This document shows, in pieces, positions 26,035 to 34,901 of a stretch of 64,000 bases of DNA. The notes under the pieces are model-generated. The model was not told the DNA's origin. It saw only the letters and a program-made list of their open reading frames with translations, and did no database searches. Origin of the DNA: Kuenenia sp039794105 (GTDB lineage: Bacteria > Planctomycetota > Brocadiia > Brocadiales > Brocadiaceae); the NCBI RefSeq assembly GCF_039794105.1, contig NZ_JBDIWA010000003.1, positions 62,001 to 126,000 of the forward strand, read 5' to 3'. The number at the start of each line of letters is the position of its first letter. The first letter of the stretch is position 1. Both the position numbers and the translations under genes were made by a program.

Positions 26035-26068
26035 AAGGTTTGGGAACAAGTTGCCCTACACTCCGGCA
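26035..26068. repeat. dispersed family C, partial copy
   Basis: GGTTTGGGAACAAGTTG followed by a diverged CTCCGGCAGTTTGG. A reverse-complement piece (TTCCCAAAC) lies about 30 bases upstream, suggesting a remnant inverted-repeat element. Confidence 0.5.
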
Positions 26069-26226
26069 GTTTGGCAAATTACTTAGTTTCTCAATTTATA
26101 CTGTGAAGCAGATGTTTTTCTCTATTATTTCCAATATAGACAGGTTTTTTTTCCTGTCAATACCTGAAAATGGGGGTATTGAAAACATGTCTATGCTGCT
26201 TTTTCCCCGCTGGACATTCTAAATGA

Positions 26227-26680
26227 ATGGTTCTCGTGCTCATTGTGGGGAGAATGGTTCATCCTGGCAGCGAGCGTGATACCGTGCAATGGCTTTCTGA
26301 AACAAGCGGGGCGAGAGAGATATTTTCCCTCAAAGAGACGGTGATTTTATATGATTTAACAAATACCTATTTTGAGGGTAGCAAAAGAGGGAGCAAGGTG
26401 GCCCGGCGCTACAAATCAAAAGAGAGTCGTAATGATTGTCCGTTAATTACGCTATCCAAACCGGCTTGATCTTAGCGGGGAAGAGATATCAAAGCTTCAT
26501 AGGTCGCTGAGTACTGTGGAAAGTTTTAAAACAATGAAAGGCCACCTCGGTTTACGGCCAAACTTTCACCACACAGATACCCCAACCATTGCCCACGTGC
26601 ATGTCACGGTATTGGCCTATCACATGCTTGCCGGGATATTAAAAAAGCTAAGAACCGCAGGGGTTCATTATAAGATGTAG
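26227..26680 (+). pseudogene. IS1634-like transposase remnant
   Basis: The first frame gives ARMVHPGSER-like text (GRMVHPGSERDTVQWL), LYDLTNTYFEG and RYKSKESRNDCPLITL, then a stop at 26467-26469. After a frame change the C-terminal part continues: TVESFKTMKGHLGLRPNFHH, VTVLAYHMLAGILKKL, ending at TAG 26678-26680. These are the DDE transposase signatures of the IS1634 (IS4-superfamily) group as I recall them. The N-terminal third and the central catalytic part are missing and no terminal repeats were found, so the element is dead. Confidence 0.75.
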
Positions 26681-26906
26681 TGCTGAAAAATGAAGGACTA
26701 AAGCCGTAACACACAGATATTAAAAGCGATACGATTTCTGCTTGTCGAAGTTGGGTTACTTTCTATCAACCGATGATATTCTTTAACGTTAAAACGATGA
26801 ATTGATAATGCTGTATTCATAATCACAAACCTCCATAATCAAAAAATTAACTACAGATACAGCCGGATAAACACGGATTTGAATTTCTAAAACGAGCGCA
26901 TCTTTA

Positions 26907-26946
26907 GTATTTCGTGCTTATTTGGTTCCGGCTTGTCCAGGTTAGG
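26907..26946. repeat. dispersed family B, right end only
   Basis: TATTTCGTGCTTATTTGG, TTCCGGCTTGTCCAGG and TTAGG match the right end of the elements at 34765-34894 and 63152-63447. Confidence 0.7.
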
Positions 26947-26957
26947 TCATGTATGTT

Positions 26958-27872
26958 TCACTTATTGTAGTCAACGGGACCGCCCATGTGTGCTTTTTTC
27001 GTACGCTGCCGAAGATAAATAAACCAGAACACGATACCGATTAATATAACCCCTCCTACGATATTCCCCAAAGTAACAGGCAAAAGATTATTGATAAAAA
27101 ACCCTTTCCATGTAAGCAGGGGCAGGTTCAGAGCCCTTCCCGCCATTTTTTCAGCAGCATCAACAACAAAGTGATTTTCCCGCAACGTTATACCCATCGG
27201 GATAAAATACATGTTTGATACACACTGCTCAAAGCCACTGGCAACGAAACCCCCGATAGGAAATATAATTGAAAAAATCTTGTCCGCTGTACTCTTTCCA
27301 CTAAAGCATATCCAAATTGCAAGACATATCAACGCATTGCAAAGGACTCCACGGGTAAAAGCTGCGTTAAAAGAAAGATTAACCTTATTATGTGCTATAA
27401 GCAGGGCTTTCGCACCAACCATATGGTTGAAAAATTCCCATTGATGTGTTTCATACATCCACCACACCATTGTGAGACTGCCCACTAAATTGCCAATGTA
27501 TATGACACCCCAATTTGTTAGCAGTTCATATAAAGTAATCTTTTTGCCTGCAAATCCAATAATACCGAGACAGTTGCCGGTAAAAACTTCTGCGCCTCCA
27601 ATAACTGCCAGTATAAATCCAAGAGAATATACAATCCCTTCGATAAGTGAGGTAATTCCGTAGTGCAAGGTTGAATCACTTGTTACCAATGTAGAAAACT
27701 GTGCGCCAAAACCAAGATAAATCCCGGCCAAAACGCCAAGAGAAAAGGTTCTGGAACGGTTTAGCGCTGCCTTATGTATAGTTACATCATAAATTGTTGT
27801 TGCGATTTTATATGGCGTATAGGCGTCTATATCTATTAGCTTGATAGGGGGTTGAGCGTTATCTTCTTTCAC
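26958..27872 (-). CDS. formate/nitrite transporter family channel
   Basis: Pentameric channel family (FocA/NirC) moving small monovalent anions across the cytoplasmic membrane; in an anammox organism nitrite would be the natural substrate (inference). 304 residues with six hydrophobic segments. Family motifs: GVLAGIYLGFG, GGAEVFTGNC, TRGVLCNALICLAIW and the pore segment GFEQCVSNMYFIPMG. In that last segment the central pore His of FocA/NirC (FEH) is replaced by Gln. GTG start with AGGAGGG at good spacing. Stands alone, upstream of repeats and downstream of the QseF-like regulator. Confidence 0.92.
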   Translation of the reverse strand: MKEDNAQPPIKLIDIDAYTPYKIATTIYDVTIHKAALNRSRTFSLGVLAGIYLGFGAQFSTLVTSDSTLHYGITSLIEGIVYSLGFILAVIGGAEVFTGNCLGIIGFAGKKITLYELLTNWGVIYIGNLVGSLTMVWWMYETHQWEFFNHMVGAKALLIAHNKVNLSFNAAFTRGVLCNALICLAIWICFSGKSTADKIFSIIFPIGGFVASGFEQCVSNMYFIPMGITLRENHFVVDAAEKMAGRALNLPLLTWKGFFINNLLPVTLGNIVGGVILIGIVFWFIYLRQRTKKAHMGGPVDYNK

Positions 27873-28035
27873 AGCTTCCCTCCTGTAATTTAAGGGTCAG
27901 GCTTCGCGGTTTTGTGGTGATAAAACTTCTTGTGCGCCGTCTACGCACAAAAGAATAAATCGGTATTGTTTGAGATTTTAAAAAGCCGGTTTCTACTGAA
28001 CACTCCGGGGATTATTACATAATAAAATGTTACTT

Positions 28036-29409
28036 TTACAATTTACTAACATGTGCTTTATAATCTTCAGGATTAATATTGTATTTTTTTATCAGCTTAT
28101 AGATATCAGCCCTGTAACGGCTTGCCATTTTTGATGCATTTGTAACGTTGCCATTGTTTGCCTTCAGTAGATTTTCGATGTATTCCCTTTCGAATCTTTC
28201 TTTCGCATCCTTGTAAGAATGAAAAACATTTGTGGTGGTATTTCTTTCCGGGAAAATATCTTCCGGTTCAATATTATTTTTATTTGCCACGATGGCCGCA
28301 TGCTCTATTTTGTTTCTTAATTCGCGAATATTTCCCGGCCAGTCATACAAAAGCATCCTTTGTAAGGCAGCAGGAGAAAATCCAAGAGGGTCTTTCTTTA
28401 AAGCCTTGCAAAATTCCGTTATAAAATACGTTGCCAATAGCGGGATATCATCTTTTCTTTGTCTTAAGGGAGGAAGATAGACAGGCATTACATGTATTCT
28501 GTAAAACAAATCATCACGAAAAGTCCCTTCGCTTACTGCCTTTTGCAAATCGGTGTTCGAGGCGGCAATAATTCTGACGTTGATCTTTCTGTTCTTTGTG
28601 CTTCCGACTGGTTTAATTTCCCTCTCTTGCAAAACTCTCAAAAGTTTTATTTGGAATATCATTGAAGTATTGCTGATTTCGTCAAGAAAGATTGACCCTT
28701 TATCGGCTTGCGCAAAAAGCCCCTCTTTTGATTCATGTGCGTCCGTATAAGCCCCTCGTATATGTCCGAACAGTTCATTTTCCAACAATCCCTCCGGTAT
28801 AGCACCGCAGTTTGTAGCAATAAACGGCTCATTGGCGCGATTACTATTTTGGTGAATCGCCCTTGCTATCAATTCTTTTCCAGTACCGCTTTCTCCATAA
28901 ATGATAACATTGCAATCAGTTTTTGACACCCTTGAAACCAGTTCAAGGATTTCCAGCATCTGTTTACTTTTCCCGATAATCGGATTAAAATTGTTTCGTT
29001 CATCAAGCTGATTCCTTAGGTATTCTATTTCCTGTGTAAGCCGTTGTTTCTCAAGGGCATTTTTGATCTGCACTGCCAGATCATCATTCCTGAAAGGCTT
29101 GGTGATATAACTATATGCGCCCTTTCTCATGGCTTCTACGGCGCTTTCGATGCTCCCATGCGCCGTTATTATAATAATGGGGAGCGTTGGATAATTCTTT
29201 ATGATATCTCCCATTAATTCTACACCATTTTCTTCAGACAACCGGAGGTCAACAAGAACAAGGTTAATCTTGTTCTGAAATAATGCCTTTTTAGCCTCAT
29301 CTCCGTCCTTTGCTATTGATACAGAATAGCCTAATGCTTTTAAACGCATTTGCAGGACTTCCAAAATGCTCGCATCATCATCTATAATAAGTATTTTTTC
29401 TTTTGGCAT
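28036..29409 (-). CDS. sigma-54-dependent response regulator (QseF/GlrR-like)
   Basis: Activates sigma-54 promoters after phosphorylation. Receiver domain 1-120 (acidic pocket Asp10-12, phospho-acceptor Asp54, Lys104); AAA+ domain with Walker A GESGTGKE (172-179), GAYTDA (219-224; a known variant of the sigma-54 contact loop GAFTGA), Walker B GSIFLDE, R-finger region FRDDLFYRI; and a C-terminal Fis-type helix-turn-helix (VTNASKMASRYRADIYKLI). 457 residues. Follows a sensor kinase and a lipoprotein gene on the same strand, matching the qseE-qseG-qseF order. No target promoter could be assigned by eye. Confidence 0.93.
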   Translation of the reverse strand: MPKEKILIIDDDASILEVLQMRLKALGYSVSIAKDGDEAKKALFQNKINLVLVDLRLSEENGVELMGDIIKNYPTLPIIIITAHGSIESAVEAMRKGAYSYITKPFRNDDLAVQIKNALEKQRLTQEIEYLRNQLDERNNFNPIIGKSKQMLEILELVSRVSKTDCNVIIYGESGTGKELIARAIHQNSNRANEPFIATNCGAIPEGLLENELFGHIRGAYTDAHESKEGLFAQADKGSIFLDEISNTSMIFQIKLLRVLQEREIKPVGSTKNRKINVRIIAASNTDLQKAVSEGTFRDDLFYRIHVMPVYLPPLRQRKDDIPLLATYFITEFCKALKKDPLGFSPAALQRMLLYDWPGNIRELRNKIEHAAIVANKNNIEPEDIFPERNTTTNVFHSYKDAKERFEREYIENLLKANNGNVTNASKMASRYRADIYKLIKKYNINPEDYKAHVSKL

Positions 29410-29432
29410 AATAACAAATTATTACGTATGAA

Positions 29433-30080
29433 TTATTCCGGTTTTCTTATAGGGGTATCGCTTATCGTGGCCTTGGGAAGTAAATCTAATGGATTTACGG
29501 TAATACTAAGACTGTCAGCTTCTTTCTTTTTTTCTTCTATTTGTAAATCGATTTCACTGAGCTTCCCAATATCTTTTTTAAGTGTTTTAATCTCAGTGGC
29601 GGCGCTGTGAAGGTCGGTAGAAAGTTTTCCTATTGCCTGGTCTTTCGTGGCAAGACGGTCAAGAAGTTCAGATTTTTGGAGTTTTTCGATATTGTTTTTT
29701 AGTGTTTCAATCACCTCTTTAGATGTACGGAGTTCATCAGAAATCTTTCCGATTACCTGATCTTTTTGAGAAATACGGTCTAACAGATCACTTGCCTTAA
29801 GTTTTTCAATTTCTTTTTTGAGTGATTCTATTGTTGCTGAAGCAGTGCGGATTTCATCCGTAAGCCTTCCAAGTTCCTGATCTTTCCATGAAAGGCGGTC
29901 TAAAAGATCATTTATTGCTTTTGCCTTATGTTGCACGTCAACCTTCATGGTGTTAATTTCTTCGGTTTTTTTGATTAATTCTTTTTTATAAGTAGTACTT
30001 GCGCAACCGATACACATTGAAAACGCTGGGGCTAAAAGTAATGATAAGAAACATACTCTCTTCTTATTAATGATATTCAT
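29433..30080 (-). CDS. coiled-coil lipoprotein between kinase and regulator (QseG-like position)
   Basis: Signal peptide with lipobox MCIGC (lipid Cys about 26), then a long coiled coil built from three repeats of about 41 residues (DLLDRLSWKDQELGRLTDEI, LLDRISQKDQVIGKISDEL, LLDRLATKDQAIGKLSTDL). It ends in a proline-containing tail. 215 residues. Its place between a histidine kinase gene and a sigma-54 regulator gene is that of QseG, an outer-membrane lipoprotein needed for QseE kinase activity. Sequence homology to QseG is not claimed; the analogy is positional and architectural. Confidence 0.8.
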   Translation of the reverse strand: MNIINKKRVCFLSLLLAPAFSMCIGCASTTYKKELIKKTEEINTMKVDVQHKAKAINDLLDRLSWKDQELGRLTDEIRTASATIESLKKEIEKLKASDLLDRISQKDQVIGKISDELRTSKEVIETLKNNIEKLQKSELLDRLATKDQAIGKLSTDLHSAATEIKTLKKDIGKLSEIDLQIEEKKKEADSLSITVNPLDLLPKATISDTPIRKPE

Positions 30081-30126
30081 GTCAACTCCTCTTTATAATG
30101 GATAGTTCTATTTAGTTTTAATATTT

Positions 30127-31764
30127 TCAAGCGTTAAGCACAAAATCAACACGCGATGGGAGTGTAAAGTGGAACGTGCTTCCGCTGCCACAATTACTCT
30201 CTAACCATATATTTCCTCCATGGTCTTCAACAATATGTTTTGCTATAAAAAGCCCTAATCCTGTACCTTTAATGCCACTTTCTCTCTTATTAACAACCTG
30301 TTGAAATTTGTCAAAAATAGAATTTTGATATTCTTTGGGTATTCCAATTCCTGTGTCTGAGATGCTTATTTGCAGAAATGATTGTATATTGTTCAGCTTG
30401 CTTTGTTGCACGAAAATAGGGGAAAGCATGGATGCATCAACTACAAATGCCTTTATGGTAATAAGACCACCTGCGGGTGTAAATTTAATCGAATTACTCA
30501 ATAAATTATCCATTACCTGTGCGATTTTTCCCCGGTCTAATAAAACATGGGGAACGAGAGAATCGTCTTCGTATTGAATAAAAATACCTTTCTTTTCCGC
30601 CAAAAAACGAACATCCTCAATGCTTTCCAAAATAACATCCCTAATCTGTGCAGGTTGAAAATTGTATCTCATCAATCCTCCCTCTATCCTTGATATATCT
30701 AGTAAATCATTAATCATCAGGATAAGCCTAAGGGTATTTCCCTTGATAATATTGAGCAATTTCATCTGTTCCGCAGATATTTGTCCCGCTATTTTGTCCA
30801 GCATAAGTTCGTTTGCTTCTTTAATAGCCGTCAAAGGCGTTTTCAAATTGTGTGAGATATTTGAAATAAAATCTGATTTCATGGTATCAAGCTGTTCAAG
30901 TTTTTTGCTCATTTCATTAAATGACCTTCCCAGAGAACCAATTTCATCGTTTGATGTAATATTGATCCTATGCTCTAAATCACCTTGTGCAATATGGTCA
31001 GTAGCCGCTTTAAGTGCGTTTATGGGCTTGTATATACTCCTTATGAAAAAGAAGGAAAAAACCGTAACAAATGTGATTGCAAATAACATAATTGCCAGCG
31101 ATATTCGGGTAGATTTTTGAACAGTTTCCTGAAATAGTCCCATTTTCCTAAATAAACCTGTTTGTTGCAAAATAATGAGATTATTAATAGTATTCCTTAA
31201 TTGGTCAATAGTTTTGTTTTTTTCCTCACCCATTGAAGAATAAGAAGGATCGTTTGCGTTATATTTCAAAAGTATGAATTCTTTTGCAGTGATTCCCAGA
31301 TAAATATTATAAAGCGTTTCAATTTGAGAGGTAATTGTTATTAATTCTTTACTATACCTTGCATCTTCTGCGGCGCTGAAAGGATAGAACCGTGTACCCC
31401 AGAAATATTTTACATACAAGGTGTTAAACTTATTAAAAATGTTATTTGTTTCATGGTTTATTTTTATCAATTTATTTACCAAATCAAGCCGATGGATAAA
31501 TTCGCCTTTCTTTGCAGCAAAGATATCTAAAAAAGCCGCATCTCTTGTGATTGTGTACTTTTTTTCAATACTGACTTGTTCCAATAGGATTTTTAATAAC
31601 TTCTCTTCATTCTCTATAGAAGGAATGTCTTTGCTCAGAATTGAGGTGGATGCCTGATTGAGGTGTTTTAAGCGAAAAATCAAATAAAAACTCATCGACA
31701 ACATAAGCAGCGTAATAACAACATAACCCAAGACCATGCGTTTCCACAAACTATTTTTTACCAT
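30127..31764 (-). CDS. membrane sensor histidine kinase (QseE-like)
   Basis: 545 residues: TM1 (about 11-31), a helical periplasmic sensor of about 190 residues, TM2 (about 221-242), HAMP (to about 294), HisKA with phospho-acceptor His305 in NISHNLKTPLTAIKE, and the ATPase domain with N box QVMDNLLSNSIKF, G1 DTGIGIP and G2 GTGLGLFIAKHIVEDHGG. Faces the envelope and probably phosphorylates the sigma-54 regulator encoded two genes downstream. The sensor part has no cysteines or heme motif; the signal is unknown. Confidence 0.93.
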   Translation of the reverse strand: MVKNSLWKRMVLGYVVITLLMLSMSFYLIFRLKHLNQASTSILSKDIPSIENEEKLLKILLEQVSIEKKYTITRDAAFLDIFAAKKGEFIHRLDLVNKLIKINHETNNIFNKFNTLYVKYFWGTRFYPFSAAEDARYSKELITITSQIETLYNIYLGITAKEFILLKYNANDPSYSSMGEEKNKTIDQLRNTINNLIILQQTGLFRKMGLFQETVQKSTRISLAIMLFAITFVTVFSFFFIRSIYKPINALKAATDHIAQGDLEHRINITSNDEIGSLGRSFNEMSKKLEQLDTMKSDFISNISHNLKTPLTAIKEANELMLDKIAGQISAEQMKLLNIIKGNTLRLILMINDLLDISRIEGGLMRYNFQPAQIRDVILESIEDVRFLAEKKGIFIQYEDDSLVPHVLLDRGKIAQVMDNLLSNSIKFTPAGGLITIKAFVVDASMLSPIFVQQSKLNNIQSFLQISISDTGIGIPKEYQNSIFDKFQQVVNKRESGIKGTGLGLFIAKHIVEDHGGNIWLESNCGSGSTFHFTLPSRVDFVLNA

Positions 31765-31961
31765 AAGAAATCACTATTAAACTCTCAATTGTTTTTATTT
31801 GTCGTTTTTGCAGTAAATCCGGGTTGCGTGAACAGGCATGCTATTGTTTGTAAATGACCATTGAAAATGGAAGTATTTTCAATTTCAAGATTTCTCAAAG
31901 TCTTTTTATTTTTATCTATTGGCTGGCAGGTGCAGGTGAAATTCCTTTACCATCAAAGGGG

Positions 31962-32936
31962 TTAAATGAGATATTCATATCCTGCCGTTTTAAGTTCCTC
32001 TTCCATATTAATTGTTTTTACCGCTTCACGCCAGTGAGGATTTTCCGGCGCAAAAAAGGAAGGGGTACGATTAATATTTTTCTGTACCCATTCAAGTACA
32101 TGCTTCGGCAAAGGCCTATCCATGAATTCATATAGTGTTTTCAAGGTTTGTTCCGGCGCCAGGAGCAGGTCTTCATGCCGAAAGAGAAAATAGTTGTTTC
32201 CAAACAGTGCTTGTCCATCATCGTGGGTTCTGCGAAACATAATTTTCCACAGGAGCATAACCCGCATGTAAGCCTTGCATTTTCTGAGATGCGCATATTC
32301 ATGCGTGTTCAGCAGTACATCAGACAATGTGCGGCTGGCGCCTATCAATGCTTCCTGTCCGCTCCCGAAGAAAACATTCTCGTCAGGAAATTTATCGCGC
32401 TGACGTTGCTTTTTCCCAAAAAAAAACGATGCTGTGACCGAACGGGGATCACGCACAATATGAATAAATTTTGCTTTAGGATCAATCTCCCATAGCGTCC
32501 GGACCTTAGAAAACATCCTGGTAAACTTTATTACCGTGTGTTCTGCCCGTGAAATCATGAATTTGATGTACTCTTTTGCGTAATCAGGCATATCCGTTTC
32601 AAATTCAAGCTCCGGTTTTCGTGGAGCACCGTAATTTAGCATATTTTCTATTTCTATGGCGGGCATTTTGCCGGACAATATATTTTTAAGGGATTTGCAT
32701 AGGGTGGTTTTCATATTTATCTTTTCCACATAAGGGTATTTTTCCATGAAAGATGCACGGCATTGCCTTACCTTTTCATAAAAATCCACAGACCTCATTC
32801 CGCTTCCACCCCCAAAGGTATCGTCGGTTGCGGTTGATAAAGGTTCATAGAAACAATCAAAATTCCCATCTTCCCATAGAATATCAAATGCAATGGTCGT
32901 CCCGGAGCGTCGCATTCCCTGCATAAAAACGTTCAT
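31962..32936 (-). CDS. sulfotransferase family protein
   Basis: Transfers the sulfuryl group of PAPS to a hydroxyl or amine. The N-terminal 5'-phosphosulfate loop GMRRSGTTIAFDIL (about 6-19) and the 3'-phosphate site HIVRDPRSVTASFFFGK near the middle are both present. 324 residues, no signal peptide. It stands alone between the sensor kinase and rnpA. PAPS would come from an APS kinase; the only one in this window (9728-10285) has altered active-site residues, so another source is likely. Acceptor unknown. Confidence 0.85.
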   Translation of the reverse strand: MNVFMQGMRRSGTTIAFDILWEDGNFDCFYEPLSTATDDTFGGGSGMRSVDFYEKVRQCRASFMEKYPYVEKINMKTTLCKSLKNILSGKMPAIEIENMLNYGAPRKPELEFETDMPDYAKEYIKFMISRAEHTVIKFTRMFSKVRTLWEIDPKAKFIHIVRDPRSVTASFFFGKKQRQRDKFPDENVFFGSGQEALIGASRTLSDVLLNTHEYAHLRKCKAYMRVMLLWKIMFRRTHDDGQALFGNNYFLFRHEDLLLAPEQTLKTLYEFMDRPLPKHVLEWVQKNINRTPSFFAPENPHWREAVKTINMEEELKTAGYEYLI

Positions 32937-33186
32937 GTATCATGCCTCAAAGATGTATGTATTAGGATTAAATTATAATGTGTTATTAAATCAGACCTTT
33001 GCAATTGTAAGTACAAGCATAAATATATTTATATTGCGCTATTTATGTCAAGATGATTTAATTACTACACAGACAAGGAGATTTCTTATTTCACCCCAAA
33101 ATGGTAATTTTGCCTGAAATATCATTTTTACCGGTAATTACGATTTCAACCTCTTCACTTTTTATCAATTTCGGGAAACGAACTAA

Positions 33187-33567
33187 ATGGATACAATCCG
33201 TTATACCTTCACAAAAGCGGAACGTCTGTTACGAAAGAAGGAGTTTGATAAAGTATTTGACGAAGGTAAGGTATTTAAAAACAAATTTCTAGTTCTGTAC
33301 GTCGCACCCGGCGCGCAGAAATGTTCACGTATGGGACTGGTAGTGAGTAAAAAAATCGGAAATGCCGTACGCCGGAATCGCGTGAAAAGATTATTACGGG
33401 AGGTATTCCGGCTGAATAAGAACAGGTTAACGGTACCAGTAGACATTGTTATCATCCCACGAAACACGTTCATCTCTTCTTTGAAATTGTTTGATATTAG
33501 CGCCGGATTTCAACAGGCAATTCATCAAATCAACAAAAATTTTGCGAATGAAATTCATCATAATTAA
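33187..33567 (+). CDS. rnpA: ribonuclease P protein component
   Basis: Protein subunit that helps the RNase P RNA process tRNA 5' ends. 126 residues with the N-terminal FTKAERLLRKKEFDKVF, MGLVVSKKIGNAVRRNRVKR and LLREVFR signature. The usual upstream neighbour rpmH (L34) was not found in 32937-33186. The 3' end overlaps yidD by 20 bases. Confidence 0.93.
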   Translation: MDTIRYTFTKAERLLRKKEFDKVFDEGKVFKNKFLVLYVAPGAQKCSRMGLVVSKKIGNAVRRNRVKRLLREVFRLNKNRLTVPVDIVIIPRNTFISSLKLFDISAGFQQAIHQINKNFANEIHHN

Positions 33568-33757
33568 ACTGCTTCAGTTATACCAATATGCCATTTCCCC
33601 CCTTTTCCATCATGCCTGCCGGTTTGAACCCACCTGTTCTCAGTACATGATTGACGCCGTAAAAAAGAAGGGGTTATTGCGCGGCGTCTGTTTGGGGATG
33701 TGGAGGATATTGCGCTGCAATCCCTTTGGCGGCTCAGGATATGATCCGGTAAAATAA
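33548..33757 (+). CDS. yidD: membrane protein insertion efficiency factor YidD
   Basis: Small amphipathic, membrane-associated protein that assists YidC-dependent insertion. Start chosen at ATG 33548 (MKFIIIKLLQLYQYAISPL), overlapping rnpA. 69 residues with the family signature HHACRFEPTCSQYMIDAV...RCNPFGGSGYDPV, including the three Cys. The usual next gene, yidC, is absent: a convergent TPR gene follows immediately. Confidence 0.95.
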   Translation: MKFIIIKLLQLYQYAISPLFHHACRFEPTCSQYMIDAVKKKGLLRGVCLGMWRILRCNPFGGSGYDPVK

Positions 33758-33788
33758 TTTTGCGGTGATTGTTTTATGGAAACCACAT

Positions 33789-34499
33789 TCATTTCTCTTG
33801 CGGTGTGTTGTTGCTTAAAGCCTCATAGAGTTTTAATTCCTTCTCTGCGTCTTCAATCAACCCTTTCTTCCGGTAAGCAAATTCAAGGTTTTTGTGAGAC
33901 ATCGGGATTTTTGGGTTGAGCTGGATGGATTTTGTTAATGCTTCGATAGCCTCCTCCAGTTTGCCTGTTTCCGTATAAGCCGCCCCTAAATTGTTATACA
34001 AAACGGGATCGTCTGGTTGTGTTTCAAGCGCCTTCTTATATGATTTGATGGCGTCGTCAAAACGGTTTTTTTGCGCGTATGCAATCCCCAGCGCATAGTG
34101 CGTCTCCGTAAAATCCGGCTTCAATTCAACCGCCTTTTCCCAAAAAGCAATAGCATTATCCTGATTATTATTTCTTGCTTGTATCGCCCCCACATTGTAA
34201 AGAATTTGCGGGTCGTAGGGATATAACTCCAATACTATTTTATACTCTTCGAGGGCTTTATTGAGCTGCCCTTTTTTATGATAAACAGTCGCTATGTTGC
34301 AGTGGGCGTCTCTGTTGTACGGGTCTATACTCAATGCTTTTTTATAATACTGCATAGCTTCATCCAGTTTCCCCTGGCTGTCAAAAAGAACGCCCTGGCG
34401 GTTGTAATTGTCGGGGTCTTGCACCCCGCAACTATTTATTGCCAAAATAAGAAGGAGAAACAGGAACATTTTGTGTTTTGCATATGTTTGAAGAAGCAT
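33789..34499 (-). CDS. TPR-repeat lipoprotein
   Basis: Signal peptide with lipobox LAINSC (lipid Cys about 24), followed by about five tetratricopeptide repeats (for example GKLDEAMQYYKKALSIDPYN, GQLNKALEEYKIVLELYPYD, NRFDDAIKSYKKALETQPDD, GKLEEAIEALTKSIQLNPKI). 236 residues. Probably a scaffold for protein contacts at the outer membrane or periplasm. It is convergent with yidD and has no clear operon partner. Confidence 0.85.
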   Translation of the reverse strand: MLLQTYAKHKMFLFLLLILAINSCGVQDPDNYNRQGVLFDSQGKLDEAMQYYKKALSIDPYNRDAHCNIATVYHKKGQLNKALEEYKIVLELYPYDPQILYNVGAIQARNNNQDNAIAFWEKAVELKPDFTETHYALGIAYAQKNRFDDAIKSYKKALETQPDDPVLYNNLGAAYTETGKLEEAIEALTKSIQLNPKIPMSHKNLEFAYRKKGLIEDAEKELKLYEALSNNTPQEK

Positions 34500-34901
34500 G
34501 AATTTAAACCTCTCTTCTATCGTTTAATTGTATAGGAATTTTAACCCGAAAATACCAGTTATCGTAACCTCTCAACTTATTGAGAATTTACCATTTAGAC
34601 TCCCCCCCAGGAATGAAATTGCTTGGTTTTTTATAATATCACGAATCCAAATACATTTTCTAATAAATTCTTAAAATGGCAATAATTTCAGAGATACTAA
34701 ATTGCATTTTTTGTAAAACAGCGCCTAAGCTGATTAATTACGGTGAGATAATACCTTAAAAGTTATTTCTTTGCATTTTTTGAAAAAATATTTAATGGTG
34801 AAATACGAATATTTAGTTTTTTAATCTGTGTAATCTGTGGTTACGCCTTTCGTATCTCGTGCTTGTTTTTAGTTCTGTCTTGTCCAGGTTAGGAGAATCC
34901 T
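34500..34901. other. gap between divergent genes holding family B
   Basis: No gene. Mostly AT-rich; from 34765 to the ribosome-binding site of the next gene it consists of a family B element, which also includes the motif AATCTGTGTAATCTGTGGTT. Confidence 0.65.
34765..34894. repeat. dispersed family B element, short copy
   Basis: The left end ATTTCTTTGCATTTTTTG, AATATTTAAT and GAAATACGAA and the right end TTTCGTATCTCGTGCTTG, TTCTGTCTTGTCCAGG match both ends of 63152-63447. The final TTAGGAG supplies the ribosome-binding site of the M16 peptidase gene. Confidence 0.8.

Larger units (their letters stand above)
25801..26957. other. intergenic stretch with transposase remnant and repeats
   Basis: No intact gene. 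Contains AT-rich DNA upstream of the lipoprotein gene, fragments of repeat families A and C (about 25974-26068), an IS1634-like transposase remnant (26227-26680) and the right end of family B (26907-26946) next to the FNT gene's 3' end. Confidence 0.7.

Noticed and set aside
28036..29409. GAYTDA considered a defect in the sigma-54 contact loop
   Set aside because: GAFTDA/GAYTDA variants are, as I recall, common in QseF/AtoC-type regulators, so activity is not in doubt on this basis.
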